A DNA stretch of 47,141 nt from an uncultured Phascolarctobacterium sp. (lineage in GTDB: Bacteria; Bacillota; Negativicutes; Acidaminococcales; Acidaminococcaceae), in assembly GCF_900753045.1 (NCBI RefSeq), contig NZ_CAADXO010000078.1:1-47141 (forward strand). Reading direction: 5' to 3'. Positions 16,849 to 25,214 of this stretch are shown here, piece by piece. The position numbers and the translations under genes are program-made. The notes below the pieces were generated by a model. That model ran no database searches and was not told the origin of the DNA. It saw only the letters and a list, made by a program, of their open reading frames with translations. How positions within the stretch are numbered: the first letter of the stretch is position 1; each line of letters opens with the position of its first letter.

Positions 16849-16985
16849 GTGTGATATAAGCACTTGCCTGAAAGCTGCTTTTGATTTAAAATATATAGTG
16901 AATTGTCGGAAGCTTTAGGCAATAATGCTTTCGAAAAAATTATCAGGCTGTGAGGGACTGCAGCCGAATTTTGGAGGATGTGCTT

Positions 16986-18245
16986 ATGCAAAATAAATAT
17001 GCTGTTTACGAGGAGGCGTTGGCGGAGGAGCTTATTCCCGCCATGGGCTGTACCGAGCCTATCGCCATTGCTTACTGTGCTGCTGTATGCCGCGAGCAAT
17101 TAGGAGCTTTCCCGGAGGAGATCGAAATCTGGGTTAGCCGTAATATTATCAAAAACGTTAAGAGCGTTGTTGTTCCGAACACCAACAAAATGAAGGGCAT
17201 TGAGGTTGCCTGTGCTGCTGGTGTTGTTGCTGCTCATTCCGAGCGTCAGCTGGAGGTTCTGGCTTATATCAACCAGGAACAAAAGGCTGAAATTAAGGCT
17301 TTGGCTGAATCCGGCAAGATTAATATTCACGTTTCCGAAGAACCGGATATTTTCTATATCCGCATTTTCCTGGCAGCAGGCGGCAATAATGCCGAGGTAA
17401 CTATCCGCACAGACCACACTAATGTTACCTGCATCAAGAAAAACGGTGTTACTATTTTGGAAAAACCGATTGTGCCTGCCGAAGAAGAGGCAAAGAGCCT
17501 GTGGAGAATCGAAGACGTTCTGGATGCGGCCCGCAATATGCCGTTAGATAATGTTAAGCATCTGCTGCAACGCCAGATTGATTTCAATATGGCTATTTCT
17601 AAAGAAGGCTTGACTAATGATTACGGTGCCAGCATCGGCAAGATTTTGCTGCGCCGTGACCCGGACAGCCTGCGTATCCGTGCACGTGCCAGCGCTGCTG
17701 CAGGCAGCGACGCGCGTATGAACGGCTGCGAGCTTCCGGTAGTAATTACCTCCGGCAGCGGCAACCAGGGTATTACTGCTTCCGTTCCCGTTGTTGTTTA
17801 TGCTCATGCATTGGCTGCAGGCGAAGAAAAAATGCTGCGTGCAGTACTGCTGAGTGACCTTGTTACCATCTACCTGAAACAGGGCATCGGCAAGCTGTCC
17901 GCTTACTGCGGTGCTATCAGTGCCGGCTGCGGTGCCGGTGCGGCAATCGCTTTCCTGTATGACTGTACTGATGACCAGATTGAGCATGCTGTAGAAAATG
18001 CTCTGGCTATCAACAGCGGTATTATCTGCGATGGTGCTAAATCCTCCTGCGCAGCTAAAATTGCTATGGCTGTTGAAGGCGGTTTGATGGGCGTTGATAT
18101 GTCCGTGGCAGAGCGTAACTTTGCCGGCGGTGACGGCATTGTCCAAAATACTGCCGATGAAACTATTGCTGCAGTTGGTAAAATTGCCAGCCAGGGCATG
18201 GTAGAAACCGATAAAGAAATTATTGATGTAATGCTTGGGCTGTAA
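16986..18245 (+). CDS. cyuA: CyuA/YhaM-type L-cysteine desulfidase or L-serine dehydratase-like protein (UPF0597)
   Basis: A 419-aa protein of the family containing E. coli CyuA (YhaM) and archaeal L-cysteine desulfidase, which use a [4Fe-4S] cluster to deaminate cysteine (to pyruvate, sulfide and ammonia) or serine. Marks are ELIPAMGCTEP with Cys22, the SGSGNQGITASVPVV motif, AISAGCGAGAA and NSGIICDGAKSSCAAK, providing the conserved Cys set. The ATG at 16986 has GGAGG eight to ten bases upstream; a longer in-frame reading begins at 16950 without one. It may be the third gene of the TrmB unit, although hairpins intervene. A terminator follows directly. Confidence 0.88.
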   Translation: MQNKYAVYEEALAEELIPAMGCTEPIAIAYCAAVCREQLGAFPEEIEIWVSRNIIKNVKSVVVPNTNKMKGIEVACAAGVVAAHSERQLEVLAYINQEQKAEIKALAESGKINIHVSEEPDIFYIRIFLAAGGNNAEVTIRTDHTNVTCIKKNGVTILEKPIVPAEEEAKSLWRIEDVLDAARNMPLDNVKHLLQRQIDFNMAISKEGLTNDYGASIGKILLRRDPDSLRIRARASAAAGSDARMNGCELPVVITSGSGNQGITASVPVVVYAHALAAGEEKMLRAVLLSDLVTIYLKQGIGKLSAYCGAISAGCGAGAAIAFLYDCTDDQIEHAVENALAINSGIICDGAKSSCAAKIAMAVEGGLMGVDMSVAERNFAGGDGIVQNTADETIAAVGKIASQGMVETDKEIIDVMLGL

Positions 18246-18259
18246 TCAAGGCAAAGATA

Positions 18260-18294
18260 AGAGAGTCTGCTGTTTTAGCAGACTCTCTGTTTTT
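18260..18294 (+). terminator. Intrinsic terminator after the cyuA-type gene
   Basis: AGAGAGTCTGCT pairs with AGCAGACTCTCT around a short loop, followed by GTTTTTA. It lies between convergent genes. Confidence 0.93.
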
Positions 18295-18309
18295 ATGTAC
18301 GGTATATAA

Positions 18310-19869
18310 TTATTCTTCTACCATTTTGGTAAGCTCTTCCACGTGCTCGGTAGCAGTAAGAATATAAATGAAATCGCCACTGAGCAGGCGAGTGTCACCT
18401 GCCGGGATGAGCTGAGATTCACCGCGCTTGACATCTACTAAGAGGGTATTGGGAGGCCAGGGAATATCCTTGATAAGCTTGCCGCTGACACTGCTGCCGC
18501 TGCAAACTGCCAGCTCGATAACATTGCGCTGCTCCAGTACAGCCGGCTCCGGTGCTTTTTTGTGCAGCATGCGCTGCATCAGCTCCTCGTAGATGGGCTT
18601 GCTGTGGCACAGCTCCGCAATGACGAAGGCTACCATAGCAGCAATCGCCAGCGAAAGCAGCTGCTGGTAGCTGGCAGTCATTTCCATTATCAGCACGGTG
18701 CCTGTGATAGGCGCGCGTACGGAAGAAGCGAAGAGTGCAGCCATGGCAACTACCATAATATTTGTGGCATATGCAGGCTCAATCCAGCCAAGCATAATCA
18801 GAATCTGAGCGCAGATACTGCCGCATAGAGCACCGATAACGAGCATCGGCAGGAAGAAACCGCCGGGAACGCCGCAGCCGTAACTGATGAGCGTAAAAAT
18901 CAGCTTGCCTGCAAGAAAAAGCAGCAAAAGCTGCAATGATACAGGTGCTTTGGCCAAATGGTTAATCAGCTCGTTGCCGCCGCCCAAAACCTCGGGCAGA
19001 AAGTAGCCTAAAATGCCGGCGCAGATAAGGGCAAAGGCAATTTTCTCTACCGGACGCTTGAAGCAGGGCAGGCTGTAAAAGCGGCCGATGTTCAGCAGTC
19101 CCCAGTTAAAAATGACACCTGCCAGACCGCTGGCAAGAGCAACCAGAATGACGATGCCGTAATAGCCTATAGGAAGCAGCTGCAAGTCGGGAATGTCAAA
19201 AATTGTCGCACGGCCGAAGATGGCGCGGGAAATAATCGTTGCAGTAAAGGCTGCCGCCATGGAGGGCAGCAGAACCATGATGGAAAAGTTGCGGTGCAAT
19301 TCCTCCAACGCAAAGATTACACCGGCGAGCGGAGCGTTGAAGGCTGCCGCAAGACCGGCGCTGGCACCGCTGGTCAGCAGATAGCGTTCCTCCATGCGGG
19401 TGCGTCCCATAAGACGGCTGACGCCCTGCGCAGCTACTGCGCCCAGCTGGATGGAAGGGCCTTCGCGTCCCAGGGAAAGACCGGCGCCGATGCCTATAAT
19501 GCCGGCGGTGAGCTTAACCCAGAGAATGTGCAGCCAGCGCATTTTCATCAGGCCTAAAATTGCTCCCTTAACCTGCGGAATGCCGCTGCCTGCCGCCATA
19601 GGCTCGATGCAGTTGAGCTTGTGCAGGATGAAGGCGATGGCGATGAGCACAGCGAACCAGCAGGCGTTGATGCTCCAGTCGCTCACCCATAGGCGGTTGT
19701 AGAGCGCTCCGCGCAGGTATTCCATCTCCGAAAGGGCGAAGCGGAAGAAGCTGATGACTATACCGGCGAAGATACCGGTGAGGATACCCTCCGCAAACAG
19801 GCGCAGGCGGAAGCGGTGCATGTCGCTGAGCGAACGGTAGGTTTTGAATTTTTGTTCTTTATCGTCCAT
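18310..19869 (-). CDS. ClC-family H+/Cl- antiporter with C-terminal TrkA-C-like domain
   Basis: A 519-aa protein with the ClC membrane domain and a cytoplasmic C-terminal extension. The chloride-binding motifs are GSGIP (residues 94-98) and GREGP (134-138), with the gating glutamate at Glu136. The EE pair in GVIFALEELHRNF (Glu189-190) matches E. coli Glu202-203, the internal proton glutamate, so coupled H+/Cl- exchange is predicted rather than a channel. PITGTVLIMEMTASYQ supplies the last anion motif. The end (VCSGSSVSGKLIKDI, then GDFIYILTATEHVEEL) resembles a TrkA-C/RCK regulatory domain. I place the start at the ATG at 19867-19869. A role in acid resistance or ion homeostasis is inferred. 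Confidence 0.92.
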   Translation of the reverse strand: MDDKEQKFKTYRSLSDMHRFRLRLFAEGILTGIFAGIVISFFRFALSEMEYLRGALYNRLWVSDWSINACWFAVLIAIAFILHKLNCIEPMAAGSGIPQVKGAILGLMKMRWLHILWVKLTAGIIGIGAGLSLGREGPSIQLGAVAAQGVSRLMGRTRMEERYLLTSGASAGLAAAFNAPLAGVIFALEELHRNFSIMVLLPSMAAAFTATIISRAIFGRATIFDIPDLQLLPIGYYGIVILVALASGLAGVIFNWGLLNIGRFYSLPCFKRPVEKIAFALICAGILGYFLPEVLGGGNELINHLAKAPVSLQLLLLFLAGKLIFTLISYGCGVPGGFFLPMLVIGALCGSICAQILIMLGWIEPAYATNIMVVAMAALFASSVRAPITGTVLIMEMTASYQQLLSLAIAAMVAFVIAELCHSKPIYEELMQRMLHKKAPEPAVLEQRNVIELAVCSGSSVSGKLIKDIPWPPNTLLVDVKRGESQLIPAGDTRLLSGDFIYILTATEHVEELTKMVEE

Positions 19870-19950
19870 AAATATAACTCTTTTCTTCGAATTTTTGTAA
19901 CTAATATTATAGCACAAAAATAACCTTACAGATGCACAGAATGCTCATAT

Positions 19951-19985
19951 AAAAAGAAGTTGGCACAAATATACCAACTTCTTTT
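19951..19985 (-). terminator. Probable terminator of the MerR-type regulator gene
   Basis: AAAAGAAGTTGG pairs with CCAACTTCTTTT, with TTTTTAT after it on the minus strand. It lies about 100 bases past the stop at 20088. Confidence 0.75.
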
Positions 19986-20087
19986 GCCTGTGTATTGATA
20001 CCGGAAGAAATATCAGAGGTTTTGTTGTGTTTTACCGCATGAGCTTCAATTTAAAATAAAAAATAAGGTGTATAATAGTTATACACT

Positions 20088-20924
20088 TTAATCAGTATAT
20101 TCTACTCTTAAGCAGAGTTTAACAAGTTCTTCCTCAGGCTTAGAAGTAGACCAGAAGTTGCGCAGCGGGAAAAGATATATGCCTCCATGCATATGCAAAT
20201 TATTTTGTTCGACAAATTTTAATATGCGTTCTTTTATTTTTGAATCAATTACTCCATAATGAGCATTGCAGTAAACGCACAGATATAAGCCTTTTTCTTT
20301 CGTTTTCTTTATTGGATTATTATAATGTAATTTGCTATTTGCGCTAATAAATACGTTGTATTGCGTTATAAGATCTTCGTAGAAGAATTCATTGCTGTCA
20401 TAATGAAAGCCCATCAGATATTCCTGAAAGGACGGATGAGAAAATACTGGCAGCATATGCTTAGCCAAAATATTCATTCGATGTTTAATAGGTGTTTGGA
20501 AACTTATATCCTCACTAAAATAAAGATGTTCTTCCTCTTGAAGTTCCAGCAGAATCTGGTTAAGAGGCAGATTCTGAATATCGTTTAAAAAGGCGATTTT
20601 CTGCTGCATAGTTTTTTCTAAATACAGCAATTCCTCAATCTGCTTTTTATATTCCTGCTGCTTGTTGCGATATATTTCTTTAAGCAGGTTTATATCCTTG
20701 CTTTTCAAGTATGCTTTAATCTCTTTTAAAGAAACATCAAGTTTTCTTAATGAGATAATAATCTGCAGAGTAAAATACTGCGATAAAACATAAAATCTAT
20801 AGCCGTTTTCATCGACAAATTCCGGTGAAAAAATATCGTTTTTATCATAATATAGCAGCAATTGTTTAGAGATGCCGAGCAGCTTCGCCAGTTCACCTGG
20901 AGTGAAATAACGTGAATCCTTCAT
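20088..20924 (-). CDS. MerR-family regulator with large C-terminal effector domain
   Basis: A 278-aa BmrR-like protein. Residues about 7-75 are the MerR winged helix (FTPGELAKLLGISKQLLLYYDK, then DENGYRFYVLSQYFTLQ). A coiled-coil dimerisation helix follows, rich in Lys/Glu (about 80-120). The rest resembles a GyrI-like ligand domain (GLYLCVYCNAHYGV, then HMHGGIYLFPL). It is divergently transcribed from the TonB receptor gene, with a 127-bp gap holding a promoter that has the long 19-bp spacer MerR proteins need for activation. I infer that it senses the imported compound or its product and activates the receptor/nitrogenase-like operon. It is AT-richer than its neighbours. Confidence 0.85.
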   Translation of the reverse strand: MKDSRYFTPGELAKLLGISKQLLLYYDKNDIFSPEFVDENGYRFYVLSQYFTLQIIISLRKLDVSLKEIKAYLKSKDINLLKEIYRNKQQEYKKQIEELLYLEKTMQQKIAFLNDIQNLPLNQILLELQEEEHLYFSEDISFQTPIKHRMNILAKHMLPVFSHPSFQEYLMGFHYDSNEFFYEDLITQYNVFISANSKLHYNNPIKKTKEKGLYLCVYCNAHYGVIDSKIKERILKFVEQNNLHMHGGIYLFPLRNFWSTSKPEEELVKLCLRVEYTD

Positions 20925-20934
20925 AAAAAACCTC

Positions 20935-20965
20935 TTGACTGTATAAGCGTTGTATATTGTAAGAT
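20935..20965 (+). promoter_or_regulatory. MerR-type promoter (19-bp spacer) of the TonB/nitrogenase-like operon
   Basis: TTGACT (20935-20940) and TAAGAT (20960-20965) are separated by 19 bases. The spacer has short TATA-type inverted arms centred on AGCGTTG. Such over-long spacers are the hallmark of promoters activated by MerR proteins through DNA distortion. Confidence 0.6.
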
Positions 20966-21051
20966 AATACTGATAACGTGGTATGAGTTATCAAAAGCCA
21001 ATATTATTATTTTACGCTATATTATTAAAATTTTCAAGGAGTGTATGACTG

Positions 21052-22854
21052 ATGAGTTTGATGAGTAAGAAAATGGTAAACGGCGCTGTAGCTTTGGGCT
21101 GCATGCTGTTTGCTGCGCCGGTAATGGCACATGAAGCATTAAATGAGTATGTATTGGATCCCATGATGGTTACTGCCGCCCGTTATGAGAAAAGAGATGT
21201 AGATATTCCTGCTGCAACAGAAATTTATGATCAGCAGAAAATCGAAAAGCTGGGTGCCAATAACGTTATGGAGGTAGTAAAAAATATTCCCGGCTTTACC
21301 TTAACCGCTTCTCCGACCGGTAATACTTACATCGGCTTTAGAGGCATTGCTAAGGATAATGTTGCTATCTTAGTAAACGGAATTCCCTTGAACCAAGACG
21401 GAAACTATGACTTGGAATCCATTTCTGCCGATATTATCGACCGCATTGAAGTTGTTAAGGGCGGCGCTACTGTTCTTTACGGCTCTAATGCCAGTGCCGG
21501 TGTTATCAATATTATTACTAACAAAAAGGCAGCCAAGAATAAAGTATTGATTGGCTTTGGCGATAAAAACAAATTTAAAGGTGCTGTTAATGTAGCTACC
21601 GATAAGCTGCAATTAAGCTATTCCAGACAGCAGTCTAAGGACAGAGGCTTTGTCTATAAAAACTCCGGTGCAAGCAACTATTATACCGGTGATAAACTGG
21701 AAAAGGACAGCCTGAATCTGCAATATGCTATCAGCGATAACCTGTCCTTGCAATATATGTACAGCAAGAAGGTTTCCGACTGCTCCAAATCCGTTAATGG
21801 TGTTTACAAGCCCGGCTTCCACAGTGACATCAAATATAACTTCGGCCAGCTCAGATATGTAAATGATGATTTACAGGCTACTGTCTTCTTCAGAAACAGA
21901 GATTGGAAATTCAATACATCTACACATCAAAAGGGTCATAACTATGGTGCCGATTTGCAGGATAAATTCAAATTGGGCAATACGATGCTGACTGTTGGTG
22001 CCAACTATGAAAATGAAAATACCAAAAACAGTAACAATATAGAGGCTGCAAAACGCGACAGCGCCGCAGTATTCTTTATGACGGAAACCGAGGTATCTGA
22101 TAAAACCAAAATTTTCCTTGGTGCACGTGAAGCCTATGTTGAGAAATCCGGCAGCAAGTTCTGTCCGCAATTCCAGGTAATGCATTCCTTAGGTACCGAT
22201 GATAATATTTACCTGAATGTGAACCGCTCTATGCGTGCACCGCATGTCAACGAGCAATGGGGTACTTCTACTCAGCTGATGAACCCTGATTTGAAGGCAG
22301 AAAATGGCTGGAACTATGAATTCGGCTGGAAAAAGAAACTGGCTGCCGATGAACTCTTCAAGGTAAACCTGTACCATATGGATATTAATGACCGTATCTA
22401 CAGCCAACGCAATTATAACGGCAGCGGCAAGAGCATGTTCCTGAATGCCAACAAGTACAGAAATACCGGCGTTGAGGTAAGCTACGAAAAAGCTGCTTCG
22501 GAAAAGTTCAGCTACAATGTAGGCGTTTCCTATGGTAATCCCGAGCAAAAGCTTGCTAAGGGCGATTGGCAGAGAGTTGACTTTAAATTAGGTCTGCATG
22601 CAGGAGTAGGTTATAACTTAGGCAAGACCAATGCCAACATTTATGCTAACTATATGGCAGAAAGAATTAACGGCGTTAAACCGATGTTAGACCTTACTTT
22701 GAACGTAAAACAGCAGATTACCAAAAATGATGCTTTAAGATTTGCTGTGTATAATCTGCTGGACCGTGATGATATCAGAACCGGTTCTTCCAGCGGCACC
22801 GGTGCTATGCTGGAGGAACGCAACTGGATGCTGTCTTACGAGCACAGCTTCTGA
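21052..22854 (+). CDS. TonB-dependent outer-membrane receptor
   Basis: A 600-aa protein with a signal peptide (about 1-26, ending PVMA-H). A plug domain follows: EIYDQQKIEKLGANNVMEVV, then NIPGF, YIGFRGI, VAILVNGIP, and DRIEVVKGGATVLYGSNASAGVIN. A C-terminal beta-barrel ends in Phe (MLSYEHSF), the usual BAM recognition end. VTAARYEKR near the mature N terminus is in the TonB-box region. It resembles siderophore, heme and cobamide receptors of the FepA/BtuB class; the substrate is not evident. AAGGAG lies ten bases from the ATG. It is the first gene of a rightward unit with a binding lipoprotein and two nitrogenase-like proteins, under a MerR-type promoter. Confidence 0.95.
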   Translation: MSLMSKKMVNGAVALGCMLFAAPVMAHEALNEYVLDPMMVTAARYEKRDVDIPAATEIYDQQKIEKLGANNVMEVVKNIPGFTLTASPTGNTYIGFRGIAKDNVAILVNGIPLNQDGNYDLESISADIIDRIEVVKGGATVLYGSNASAGVINIITNKKAAKNKVLIGFGDKNKFKGAVNVATDKLQLSYSRQQSKDRGFVYKNSGASNYYTGDKLEKDSLNLQYAISDNLSLQYMYSKKVSDCSKSVNGVYKPGFHSDIKYNFGQLRYVNDDLQATVFFRNRDWKFNTSTHQKGHNYGADLQDKFKLGNTMLTVGANYENENTKNSNNIEAAKRDSAAVFFMTETEVSDKTKIFLGAREAYVEKSGSKFCPQFQVMHSLGTDDNIYLNVNRSMRAPHVNEQWGTSTQLMNPDLKAENGWNYEFGWKKKLAADELFKVNLYHMDINDRIYSQRNYNGSGKSMFLNANKYRNTGVEVSYEKAASEKFSYNVGVSYGNPEQKLAKGDWQRVDFKLGLHAGVGYNLGKTNANIYANYMAERINGVKPMLDLTLNVKQQITKNDALRFAVYNLLDRDDIRTGSSSGTGAMLEERNWMLSYEHSF

Positions 22855-22872
22855 TGAAAGGCTTGGCTGATT

Positions 22873-23838
22873 ATGCGTAGATTAATTTTCCTTATCCTTG
22901 CTTTGCTGGCTGTTGTTTATTGCTCCGGCTGTGCCGGTACTGTAGACAAGCAGAATGATGCTGCTAAAAAGCAAAGCTATGTTGTGCAGGATGTACGCGG
23001 CAAGAAGCTGTCCTTTGAGTCTAAGCCTCAAAAAATAATCAGTTTGTATGTTTATGGAGACGAGGTGCTTTTAGGCCTTGTTGACCATAAGCGCATAGCA
23101 GGTCTGTCCAAATGGGTGCATGATGAGGATTTGGCCATGGGTGCCAAGGAGGCTAAGGATGTTACCAAAATTGCGGAAAGCAATCCGGAGGCTATTCTTG
23201 CACTGAAGCCTGATCTGGTGCTGCTGCCGGACAGCAGTAAGCCGGAGCAGATTTCCAGCTTGGAGGATGTGGGAATTAAGGTTTTTGTTTATCCCGCCGC
23301 ATCCAGACTGAGCAATATTCCCAAGACGATTAAGGCTATCGGCGGTGCTGTAGGCGAGCCGGAGCAGGCTGAAAAGCTGATTGCCGAGATGCAGAAAAAA
23401 ATCAGCGCGGTTGAAGCTAAGGTTAAAAAAATGCAGCCTGAGGACAGGAAAAAAGGATTGCTCTTTCTGCGCTTTGGTGCTATCGGCGGCAAGGGAATTA
23501 TTTTTAACGATATCATGACTGCTGCCGGTGTAGAGGATTGCTATGAAGCAGCACGTCATACAATTGCGGATAAGCCGGGAACGAGCCGTATTTTGAGTAA
23601 AGAAGAAGTAGTACAGGCAAATCCCGACTACATAATTATCGGCACCTGGTCTCAGGGCGGTGCTTATAAATCGGGTAATGCACAGCTAGAAGAATTGTAT
23701 TCCGATCCTGCTCTGGCTACAGTAACTGCTGTAAAGAAAAAGCAGGCGATTGTAATTCCGCAAGGCTATGTAAACTGCCTGTCGCAACATGCCGCTGACA
23801 GTGTAGAGCTTCTGCATGAAGCAGTTTACGGCAAATAG
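22873..23838 (+). CDS. Periplasmic binding lipoprotein, BtuF/FepB type
   Basis: A 321-aa protein with a lipoprotein signal (VVYCSGC, Cys at about residue 20) and a class III binding-protein fold: KPQKIISLYVYGDEVLLGL, AESNPEAILALKPDLVLLP, SSLEDVGIKVFVYP, a long linking helix (EKLIAEMQKKISAVEAKVKK) and NPDYIIIGTW. This family binds ferric siderophores, heme or cobalamin in the periplasm and passes them to BtuCD-like ABC permeases. No permease or ATPase gene follows, so it must use one encoded elsewhere or serve another purpose. It starts 18 bp after the TonB receptor stop. Confidence 0.92.
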   Translation: MRRLIFLILALLAVVYCSGCAGTVDKQNDAAKKQSYVVQDVRGKKLSFESKPQKIISLYVYGDEVLLGLVDHKRIAGLSKWVHDEDLAMGAKEAKDVTKIAESNPEAILALKPDLVLLPDSSKPEQISSLEDVGIKVFVYPAASRLSNIPKTIKAIGGAVGEPEQAEKLIAEMQKKISAVEAKVKKMQPEDRKKGLLFLRFGAIGGKGIIFNDIMTAAGVEDCYEAARHTIADKPGTSRILSKEEVVQANPDYIIIGTWSQGGAYKSGNAQLEELYSDPALATVTAVKKKQAIVIPQGYVNCLSQHAADSVELLHEAVYGK

Positions 23839-23877
23839 AAACCAAGGTCTTTACGTGATATTAAATAACATTTTATG

Positions 23878-23912
23878 GGGGTGGCGGTTTTATCTGCTGC
23901 CCCTTGTTTTTT
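23878..23912 (+). terminator. Terminator-like hairpin directly before the nitrogenase-like genes
   Basis: GGGGTGGCGG pairs over 10 bp (three wobble pairs) with CTGCTGCCCC around TTTTAT, followed by TTGTTTTTT. The T-run ends where the GAGGAG ribosome site of the next gene begins, so it could act as an attenuator or reduce expression of the two downstream genes. Confidence 0.65.
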
Positions 23913-23925
23913 GAGGAGAAGAAAT

Positions 23926-25212
23926 ATGCTGCAAAAGAAAAACTATAGCGATGATATTTTGCATAATATCAGGCGCTTGAGCGAAGTGAATGAGCAGAGG
24001 GATATCAAGCCGCTGATGGCGACATCCTTTCCGGGGACTCATTGTCCGCTGATGGGCGTTCTGATGACCGTGAGACAGATGCCGGAGGTTGTTACGGTTA
24101 TCATCGGTACAGATGAATGCACCTATTATTCCAAGCTGTTGGCGAATATGAAAATATTCGGCAGTCTTAAGGAAAGCTGTGTTTCCGTAGTAATAGATGA
24201 TTATGATGTGACCTTCGGTACGATTAAGAAAACTAAAAAGGCCGTTGCCGAAATTTTTGAGGCAGGAGCGCCTAAATGCATAGTATTGGTAACAACATGC
24301 GTTCTGGAAATTATAGGTGATGATTATGATGCACTCGTTGATGAGCTGGAGGAAAAGTACCATGTTCCGGTTCTGCTTGTGCGTACAGAGCATTTTCAGT
24401 GCAGGGACCATCTGCCGGGTATCGAAAGAACTCTGACTGCTACTGTAAAGCTGATGCGGAAAATGCCGACGGAAAATGTTGTCAATATTCTTGGCAATGG
24501 CGCTCAGTTGCCGCAAAACTCAGCTTTGCTGCAGCTGCTGGAGCAGGCCGGCGTACAGGTGGGGCTGCAGCTTCCCGGCAAATGCAGTCTGCAGGATTTG
24601 GCACTTGCCGGCAGAGCTAAGCTGAATATCGTTGTTGATGAGCTGGGGCTGGAGCTGGCAAAGCAGATGCAAGCAAGGCTGGCTGTGCCTTATGTTTACT
24701 TTCCGCCGATGTGTAATCCGCAAAATATATTGCAGGCCTATAAGGAGCTTGCTGTGGCCTTGGCTGTGGAATTGCCTTCTGCTGTTACAGAGACTTGGGA
24801 GAAATGTCTTGCTTTGCAGCAGCAGGTGCGGGAGAAGCTGCAGGGTGCAGGCTATATCTACGGCAACAGTCCGTATAACTGTTGGGAGCTGAATACTTAT
24901 CTGGCAGCTTTGGGATTGAAGCCGCTGATGATACAGATGAGCACTCTGAAAAACAAGGAAGCAAAAAAAGAGCTGCTGCAATATGCGGATCCTTATATCT
25001 GCAAGAGTGCCAATTTGGCAGCGATGGAATTTATCTATGATAAATTAAAGCCTCAGCTGTATATAGGCAGAAGCTTTACCGACAGCCTGGAAAGAAAAGG
25101 AATTTTCGGTATAGACAGTATGCCGGGACAGGATGTACTGGGCTTTGCAGGCTGTTTTGGCTTGCTTAAGCGTTTGCTGGATTTTGAGCGGACTCAAATA
25201 GAGGAGAAGTGA
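23926..25212 (+). CDS. Nitrogenase component 1-like protein (NifD/NifE/BchN/CfbD superfamily), Cys-containing subunit
   Basis: A 428-aa protein with nitrogenase component 1 motifs: FPGTHCPLMG (Cys40), GTDECTYYSK (Cys65), VLVTTCVLEIIGDDYDALV (Cys125), then LLVRTEHF and a second Rossmann-like half (VNILGNGAQ, FGIDSMPGQDVLGFAG). The three Cys match the spacing of cluster ligands in NifD-type subunits. In characterised relatives such subunits reduce N2, protochlorophyllide, chlorophyllide or Ni-tetrapyrroles, fed with electrons by a NifH/BchL-like ATPase, which is absent here. I choose the ATG at 23926 with GAGGAG upstream. Its stop overlaps the ribosome region of the next gene. Function unknown; receptor and lipoprotein neighbours suggest it acts on an imported metal complex or tetrapyrrole. 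Confidence 0.85.
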   Translation: MLQKKNYSDDILHNIRRLSEVNEQRDIKPLMATSFPGTHCPLMGVLMTVRQMPEVVTVIIGTDECTYYSKLLANMKIFGSLKESCVSVVIDDYDVTFGTIKKTKKAVAEIFEAGAPKCIVLVTTCVLEIIGDDYDALVDELEEKYHVPVLLVRTEHFQCRDHLPGIERTLTATVKLMRKMPTENVVNILGNGAQLPQNSALLQLLEQAGVQVGLQLPGKCSLQDLALAGRAKLNIVVDELGLELAKQMQARLAVPYVYFPPMCNPQNILQAYKELAVALAVELPSAVTETWEKCLALQQQVREKLQGAGYIYGNSPYNCWELNTYLAALGLKPLMIQMSTLKNKEAKKELLQYADPYICKSANLAAMEFIYDKLKPQLYIGRSFTDSLERKGIFGIDSMPGQDVLGFAGCFGLLKRLLDFERTQIEEK

Positions 25213-25214
25213 TT

